Under the pieces are notes generated by a model, which was not told where the DNA came from, made no database searches, and worked only from the letters and a program-made list of their open reading frames with translations. Of a DNA stretch of 64,000 bases, positions 57,250-64,000 are shown in pieces. A program made the translations under genes and the position numbers. Positions within the stretch are counted from its first letter, which is position 1; the number at the start of each line of letters is the position of its first letter. Source of the stretch: Ottelia alismoides (taxonomy: Eukaryota; Streptophyta; Magnoliopsida; Alismatales; Hydrocharitaceae); contig JAZKJV010000601.1 of the NCBI GenBank assembly GCA_037367405.1, positions 682,001 through 746,000 on the forward strand. Reading direction: 5' to 3'.

Positions 57250-58380
57250 ACTATCTATAAAGTCTTAAGTTTTTTAAGATAAGAATTTGAGATCATTACA
57301 TCTTTGAAGGTGTTGGTATTACTTCCATCAAGTGTTTTATCTCCTTAGTAGTATTAATAACCGTTTACTATGCCCACTGCATGGCAGACATGAAGCTTTC
57401 ATACACATATAGTATACATGGAACTTCCCATAGCTAATGCACTAGGGCATGTAGCTTGGGCATTCACATCCTCAAATATTTGAGATGTTATCCCTTTAGA
57501 TAGGTCGGTACCATATCTTAAGGGAAAGAATCCTTTTTTTGGAATTTCCCACAAAATGGAACATGTCCATGATATACTACAAATGTGACAGTCTCAATAC
57601 CCTCTTTTCCATGCTTCTGAACATTTTCAGAACTAAGAAGATATATTCTTGAGACCATATCTCAAGGTATGGAACAACCAAATTATAAAACACTTAGTAT
57701 CATCCTTATATCATTTCAAATGATTGGGATTTTATCTACATTTAGCACGATGAACACAGTTGTGCTCCCACTAAGCTTCACATGGTTCATCAAGATTCTA
57801 TCTGAAATCATAATATTTATAATTTACTTAAATCTAGTGTTCCAACTAAAAGAAGCTTATTTGAGTTCATATATGTAGTTCCTTTATCTTGCACATCTTG
57901 CTTTCCTCAACTATGAAGTCATGGGGCTACTTCTTATGAGTATCCTCGGAGAGGTATTCATAGAGGAATGCAATATTGACTTCCATATCATAGACGTAAA
58001 AGTCAATTTGTATAGCTACAGTTAGCAATATTTTGATTGGTTTAAGCATGCCCATTAGAGAGAAAGTCTCATAGCAAGCGATGTCTTCTTTTCGATGTGT
58101 AGCTCATGGCTACGAGTCGTGCTTTGAAGGTCTCTAGCTTCTCATCAGGTCCCCTATATCTCTTGAAGATCCATTTACACCTTAATGGGTCTTACCCAAA
58201 TAGGTGGATCCTCGATGTTACATATACAACACCTATATATGAAGTCCACTTTAGACTTTATTGCTAACATCTGTCTTTCCATGTCATGATCCATGGAAGC
58301 TTGATCATATGAAGTTCGATCATTCTTAGATTTCTCTGACACACGGAACCCAACCTCAACCAAATTTGAAGATATATGAG
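57250..58380 (-). pseudogene. Ty1/copia reverse transcriptase remnant, copy 2
   Basis: The frame 58,175-58,363 on minus reads RTSYDQASMDHDMERQMLAI and CCICNIEDPPIWVRPIK. In copy 1 these read MERWMLAI and CCIWNIED, so two Trp of the RT start have been lost here. The second open piece of copy 1 (PIKILLTIA) is broken by extra substitutions near 57,990. The NSKKGF stretch toward RNase H is still visible near 57,540. Confidence 0.77.
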
Positions 58381-59343
58381 TGTTTCAACTTTAATTATCC
58401 TTTTTGGTTTCTTATTTCAGGAACCTCATTATCTTCTCAAGATTCAAGGAGTTCCTTTACTTCATCTTGATTCTCAAGAAAGTCATCCTCTAAGAATTAT
58501 ATCCTTAGAGATGAGATATTTTAAGAATCTCAAGGCCATAAAGTAGTTATCAAATAACATCCTTTATTTTCCTAAAGAAGTAGCACTCTCTGATGCTAGA
58601 TTTGAGCTTACTTGCATGGAATCTTTTTAAAGATATATATTGTAGTCTCTTCTACATATACACAGAAACTAAGAGTTAATTATGCTAATATTCATCATTG
58701 ATCAAATCATATCACCCTTGATCCAATTGCATCTCCTCACAACTATATTGAGTTTAGGCGTATTAGGAGGAATGAGACAAGAACGCCATTCCTTTCTCCA
58801 TAGGGTATTTCTTGAATTCAGCTAATAGGTACTTGCTACCTTGATTAGATCTAATTCTTTCATATTCCTTCAAATTTTGGTTATAAACCAAAATTGTGAA
58901 ATCTTTAAAATTCCAGAGGTTTCTAAGGTGAAGGGAATAAATCTCTTAAAAATCATAAATTGATGTCAGATGTCATTAATGTTTATTATGATACAGATGA
59001 TCCACATACATCCATATGTATGAGATCTTAAATACTTTGGCATCTTACACCATTCCCAAAGAAGAGTGTATTGGACATTTTTACTTTGAATGTAAGTTTC
59101 GAGCCTTTAGATAATCTAAAGTTCAATATATTATTAATATATTGATCATATCAGTAGACATATGTCCTAGGCTTGTTACCAGGTCATTATCAAATGATCT
59201 TCATCCTTCTATTGATCTTTTAAAGTTTAATTTTTTAGTATTTAGAAATGTTAATGAAACATTAATTAATTTTCTACTTTAGTAGAGTCCTCAAGATGTT
59301 AGATTACTACATGAAATATGTCCATCATAACTCGTTATGATGG

Positions 59344-60150
59344 GTCTATTCCATAATTCATGTTTATTTCCAACACTTAGAAATAAACAATAATTGTATT
59401 GTAATATCTAGGTCATAGAGACATTTTCTAAGACTAAGGTCTCTCCCACTGAAAATATGAAGTCCATCGATCCATTGGATATTGTTACAACAATTACATT
59501 ATAAAACCTTAAGATCAAATTTTCTAGTCTTTTAAAACATATGCAACCAATTACAAGTGTTATTAGAAGAATGAGATATAAATTTAGACCTTGATCTTAT
59601 TTAATAAGCAAGTCAATTTCAATGAAATATATAATATTCTGATGCACTATCTGGGTCCATCTCTAAGGATCTTAAATAGTCTAGATAGTCATACTATCAA
59701 TACATCGGCTTGTTGTAGTAATGGCATTCATCCAACTCTTTGGATGTTATATGTGTGGAAACCATAGAAGTAAAATCAACTCTTTGACTTTCTTTCTAAC
59801 TTGAGTAAGACCCATGCTTCCATTGTGCTTCCTTCGTCCATATACAAACCATTGCTTAATACTATAGATCTCTTATGTTGAACTCAACATATTTCAATAA
59901 AAGAGTATTTCAACATTTATACATGCTTCATTCAATTCATACAATAAAAATATTATGAATTGATTACAATACTGATATTTTTGAAAATAGTGTATTATAT
60001 ACAAATATAAAACATTTATTACTTTTGATATAACATGTCAGAATACTACATCATACACATTATCTTATTTTTCTAAAATGTTTGGAGTACAAGTAATATT
60101 TTTAGAAAATAGATACATACAAAGAACTGATTGAACTAGCAGATGTATAT
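59344..60150 (-). mobile_element. Continuation of the copia element beyond the duplicated block
   Basis: The sequence carries on in the same AT-rich, decayed style across 59,343 with no join visible, and no counterpart exists next to copy 1. Minus-strand fragments in changing frames look protein-like, but I cannot name a domain. It probably holds integrase or gag-side DNA. Confidence 0.45.
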
Positions 60151-61600
60151 TTGCAACTAAAATAAATAAGAGGGGTTATGTGGAAAAACTCCAAAAGTTT
60201 ATAACTTAAACATGACTTAAACATGCTAGATTATAAATACAAAACCCAGAAGAGTTTACTTGCAAAATACCCATGCACGTGGGCCGTCATGTGAGGTAAT
60301 GTGTCAAGGGACTAAACTTTTATATTTAAAATGTTCGAGGGAATATGAGCAATTTGTCCACTACTTTTGAACGCTATAAAATATTTACAAGACTTCTTAA
60401 ATATTGCCAAAATGCTGCGAGGGGTGTTCGATGTTTACCCACTTACACACTATGAATCAGACCATTCTATAGTTGTTACGTGGATGATCGGACAGTGGAG
60501 GGATTTAATGCTTTGCATAGGCACAGGCGACAGAGATTAGATTTGAAATGGGCTTGGATTAGACAACTTATGAGAGGTATCCAAGAACACGAAGAACTCA
60601 TGTTCCGATGACCTTCGAACTCTGATTTCTTCCTCGTCCGAGCTAGAATATTCATGCCAATAAGTGCATCTCCTTCCTGGAGTCCTCAATGTGTGCATGT
60701 ACGTTCAACGAGCTTCTAAGCCCCAATAATAGGGTCCTGGGGGTTCTTCATCCTGGAGTAACAAGATAAATCCAGAAATTGCTCCAAGTTCTTTGTTTGA
60801 TCTTAGACATGCACTATGCATTCACTGGAGAGAAGCGAACACCTCGTCTCGAAGAAAGAGGCACGAAGCCTCATGGAGTGGAGGTGCGGTGAGGTTCCGG
60901 CGAAACAAAAGAGAGAAACCTTGACTTGCTTCTATTTCAATTGAATCGAAGGGACTGTAATGGGGATGATTTTAGAGAAATGGAAGGAATACGATGTGGG
61001 ATGATCAGATGGGTCAGATACAGGTGAAATACGATGGAATCAGCCTATAGATGGAGCTTCAGGATTACATAAGCTTTGGATTTTATCCTATCCTACTAGA
61101 TTAAATGAAAAACTAACTGGAAAATTAAAATTTAAGCTAAGAAGTTTTCTTATAAATGGCTATCAAAGTTTTCAAATTCGTTGGAGCCAAGGAGATGAAC
61201 CTCACATCAGAGTGCTTGCGGGAGATCATGGACGTTGTCCTCCTCGCACTCTCTTCACTGCAGAATGATGACAATCGTTTGTTGTCACCAAGGCGATGCT
61301 CTTGGGCCAGATTTGAGGGGATAAAACTCAAGAAGGAGGGATCAAAATAAAAAATGGTGGCGGTGGTTGGGTTTTGTAGGATGGTACGAAACAGACTTCG
61401 ATGCAGATTTACGTGCAAAGGATGAGGAGTTGGTGAGGAGGCATGGGTTGGTGAGGGTCGAGTATGTATAAGGATCATAGATGGCAGAGCAGGAGGGCAA
61501 GGACACACAAGGAGATTGAGTAGAAAAATAAAGAAATTAGGCATCCTGTGAAGTCTCTGACACGACAGCGAGAAATCTGAATTGTTGACTAGAGGTCAAC
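60151..61600. other. Unassigned segment, possibly inverted LTR DNA
   Basis: Some words on the minus strand, such as a GATCATCCACGT-type step followed by an A-rich part with CACGTG-like sites near 60,278, recall the segment at 25.9-26.3 kb, but I could not align them. The minus frame 61,137-61,544 (135 codons) is Pro/Ser/Thr-rich without a domain. GTTGAC-TAGAG-GTCAAC at about 61,582-61,598 is another W-box dyad. Confidence 0.3.
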
Positions 61601-63240
61601 GATTGGAGGTTCATGTTGGTTCACGCGGACAAACCATAAAATTACAAGGCAAATATACCTTGGAAACTGAATATAAAATAACAAATGGATTAATTATTAA
61701 AAATAAAAAATATTACTTTTTTGTAGTATTTATTGCCAAATTTATTTATTTTTTTGATGTGTTTTATTATAAGTTTCTATTTACATGTATATTAATAAGT
61801 AAAATACCTATAATAGGCATTATATTTTCATTTTGTATTTTAAATTTTATTATTTTGTCTACATAATTTATATATTTATACTTTATTTAAATACACATAA
61901 ATATATTTTTTGTGTTTTTCATAGGTTATTTGAACACTTAAATAAATAGATATTTTTATTCTATAGGTATATGTATATGTAATTCATTTATGTATTTTAA
62001 ATGTATTATTTATTTTTATTTTAATTAATGGTTTTATTTAATTTTAATTATGCATATGTGTTTTTAGTGATATTTAAAAAATTATAAAATATTAAAGATT
62101 ATTAAGAGAAAATAAAATACATATTTTATTCTTGTATATTGTACAATAGGGGTCCAAAACAAAACTTTTGCATCTTAACTCCAAATTAAATGAAACTACC
62201 ATCATTAAATAGCTAACAAAATGTTATATACAATTAAAGGTGATTTTGGTTAATTTTGAGTTCATATAAAGGAGATACAAGTTTGAGAAGTTTAGATTTT
62301 GATTATTCTGAGTGTAGAAAGCACAAGATGCATTATTTTTATGTGAAATAAATTTAGTATTTTTTATATATTTTTATCTACAAATTTTATGTTGAGGGTT
62401 TTATTAGTAAAAGTGTAAAATAATAAAATAAATTTGGTACCAAAAATCAATGATTGATGGATTGAAATTAGTGTTTTTTGTATGGTTTTCTGTGTATCGT
62501 TATACAGTTCTTGTACACTATCTCCCTCTAATTTATTCCTTATCGATCAAGTCATCATGATTATTGCGTCTCGGTGCCTAGGGTCACTAAACACCTGTGG
62601 TGTTTCATTACTTTTTCTTTTCCTCATTTATTCTTTAATTTTGGAATTAAATACAATAAATAATTAGTATTTTATATAGTCTTTTGTACAAATTACAGAG
62701 TGTTTATTTTGACAAATTAATGATATGAACATGTATTTAGCCAGGTATTTAAGGATAAAATGACAGAATAAAGATAATGAAATGGAGATTCATTAATGCA
62801 CCACATTCGTCTCCCTCTCTTTCTCTCTCTACGTTCACTCTTGTAGCCCTTCAATATGTCGTCTACTAGCCCCCTCCTTTTGCAAATTTCCTTCGTATTT
62901 TATGCGATGTTATAAACTCCTACGAATGTTTTAGATATTATATGTGTACATGTTTAAATTATTCGAATGATAACTAAAACCTCAAACCTTCAACCCATTA
63001 TTTAACTAAAAACAATGCAACATCGATTATGACCTTTTCATTTTTTTAATCAAGCCTTGCTCTGTAATCCTTGATTCATAAAATATAAATAATAATTATC
63101 ATACCCATTGATTATATAAAATAATTTAAATTGTATTCAATTAATTTGAAAATCATGTTATATTTTTATAAATGTCTTATAAAAAACTAGATGCTTTAGA
63201 GAATAACTATCTTTTTTTTATTTTATCATGTTACTCTATC
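61601..63240. other. AT-rich DNA, no gene seen
   Basis: Long stretches of T- and A-rich words. The frame 61,582-61,866 is Ile/Phe/Lys-rich as expected by chance from such composition. Nothing else supported. Confidence 0.5.
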
Positions 63241-63246
63241 TTAGAA

Positions 63247-63524
63247 GCATTCATAGCGCCAAACATCATTTTCAACCTATTTTTATCTTTTTTATGTGGA
63301 TAATATAGTATCATATTTCAATGACTTAGAAAGAAAAAATACAACATCATGAAGTGATGGCAAACATGACTCACTGACTCCCACATATCCATTTATCAAG
63401 GGCCCTCATGGTCCCTTATAAGGCAAGATATAGATCAAGATCATTCCTAATGGAATTACGCAAGCAGATATATGCATTCATATTGCCAAACATCATTTTC
63501 AGCCTATTTTTATCTTTTTTATGT
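63247..63524 (+). repeat. Direct repeat of about 50 bases, offset 227
   Basis: GCATTCATAGCGCCAAACAT at 63,247 and GCATTCATATTGCCAAACAT at 63,474 start two stretches of about 51 bases that differ at only a few sites (both end CTTTTTTATGT). The second lies just before the C-rich array. Confidence 0.8.
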
Positions 63525-63544
63525 TCTTTGAATAGTACCATATT

Positions 63545-64000
63545 TAATGGCATGCGTGAAGCCCTTCTGCCCAACCCGTCCCAGCTCCGCCCCTCTTCTG
63601 CCACGACCTGCATGCAACAACTCCCCTTTCTCCTCTCCCCACTCTGCCCAGCACTTTTTGCTTAACCCCTCCCCATTCGCCCAGCCCTTCCCCACGACCT
63701 GCGTGCAGGCCATCCTCCCAACCTCGCCTACCTGCCCTTCACTTCCCCACATCCTGCATACAGCCTCGCCTGCCCATCCCTTCTTGAGTGTATCCCCCTA
63801 TGTAGACCTTCCCTTTTCCATGGCCTACGTGTAGCCCCGGTTGCTTATCCCTTCCCCATGTCCTGCATGCAGTCCTTCTACCCAACCTACGTGCAAACCC
63901 TCCCTGCTCCGCCCCCCTTCTCCCACGACATGCTTCCAACCCCTCCTTTTCTGTCCCTCCCCGCTCCACCCAACCCCTTTTGCCCGACCCCTCCCCTTCC
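63545..64000 (+). repeat. Degenerate C-rich minisatellite, runs off the window
   Basis: A word of the form CCACGACCTGCATGCAGCC recurs with changes at 63,601, 63,692, 63,747, 63,818, 63,856, about 63,883 and 63,922, separated by C/T-rich DNA such as CCCTTCCCC. Spacing ranges from about 27 to 91 bases. Open frames on both strands (63,547-63,834; 63,519-63,969) are a by-product. The array continues past the end. Confidence 0.65.

Larger units (their letters stand above)
41840..59343 (+). repeat. Duplicated block, copy 2 (about 17.5 kb)
   Basis: Matches copy 1 from the first base to the last with scattered substitutions and small indels. Over the first 230 bases of the chromovirus LTR I count about 14 differences. 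At the left edge the gag frame begins abruptly after unrelated sequence, so this is the rearranged edge. At the right edge copia sequence continues without break, so this is the ancestral one. The layout is opposite to copy 1, as expected for a tandem duplication. Confidence 0.9.

Noticed and set aside
13011..59343. CRISPR-like or direct-repeat array reading of the repeats
   Set aside because: The repeats are long, only two-fold and of retrotransposon content; tandem arrays here lack unique equal-length spacers.
61137..61544. 135-codon minus-strand frame beginning MPNFFIFLLNLLVCPCPPAL
   Set aside because: The hydrophobic start resembles a signal peptide, but the rest is Thr/Ser/Pro-rich without a family, and it lies in probable LTR DNA.
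63519..63969. Frames on both strands in the C-rich end
   Set aside because: Generated by the degenerate tandem array.

Overview
The window looks like transposon-dense intergenic DNA from the nuclear genome of a flowering plant. It is AT-rich and almost all its coding signal is decayed LTR-retrotransposon protein. It holds miniature DNA transposons, and only one short intact gene looks like host coding sequence: a secreted cysteine-rich peptide on the minus strand at 3.75-4.13 kb. I found no tRNA, rRNA, CRISPR or bacterial-type gene organisation. All alignments here were made by eye, so mismatch figures are hand counts.

Layout. 0-0.55 kb: a decayed minus-strand coding fragment that I do not recognise. 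1.8-2.65 kb: two foldback elements side by side, a Mutator-type MITE with a perfect 9-bp target-site duplication and a CACTA-type MITE. 3.75-4.24 kb: the cysteine-rich peptide gene with a TATA box and a possible short intron. 5.83-7.67 kb: a truncated Ty1/copia LTR on the minus strand. About 8.7-13.3 kb: the 5' part of a Ty3/gypsy element of Athila/Tat type (LTR end, tRNA-Asp primer-binding site, long leader with a hairpin, gag remnant).

The dominant feature is a block of about 17.5 kb present twice in direct orientation, at 13,011-30,608 and 41,840-59,343. Each copy holds, in order: the gag remnant; a Ty3/gypsy chromovirus of Tekay/Del type (2.3-kb 5' LTR, Met-tRNA primer site, gag, protease, RT, RNase H, integrase, chromodomain, truncated 3' LTR); a GC-moderate segment; a 2.5-kb copia LTR on the plus strand; an LTR-like AT-rich segment; and an inverted copia fragment (LTR start, polypurine tract, RNase H and RT) on the minus strand. 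Both copies share the same truncated 3' LTR and the same internal joins, so this is a segmental duplication rather than two insertions. The two LTRs of one element differ more than the two copies of the block do, so the block was copied well after the chromovirus inserted and died.

The 11.2-kb spacer between the copies (30.6-41.8 kb) holds two minus-strand gypsy-like gag-protease remnants, one with a 243-codon open frame, plus LTR-like GC-rich and AT-rich DNA. Right of the second copy, copia sequence runs on for several hundred bases past 59.34 kb, followed by AT-rich DNA. A degenerate C-rich tandem array begins near 63.55 kb and runs off the window end. No retroelement here has an intact polyprotein. 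The most complete retroelement frame is the 218-codon zinc-knuckle/protease segment of the second chromovirus copy.
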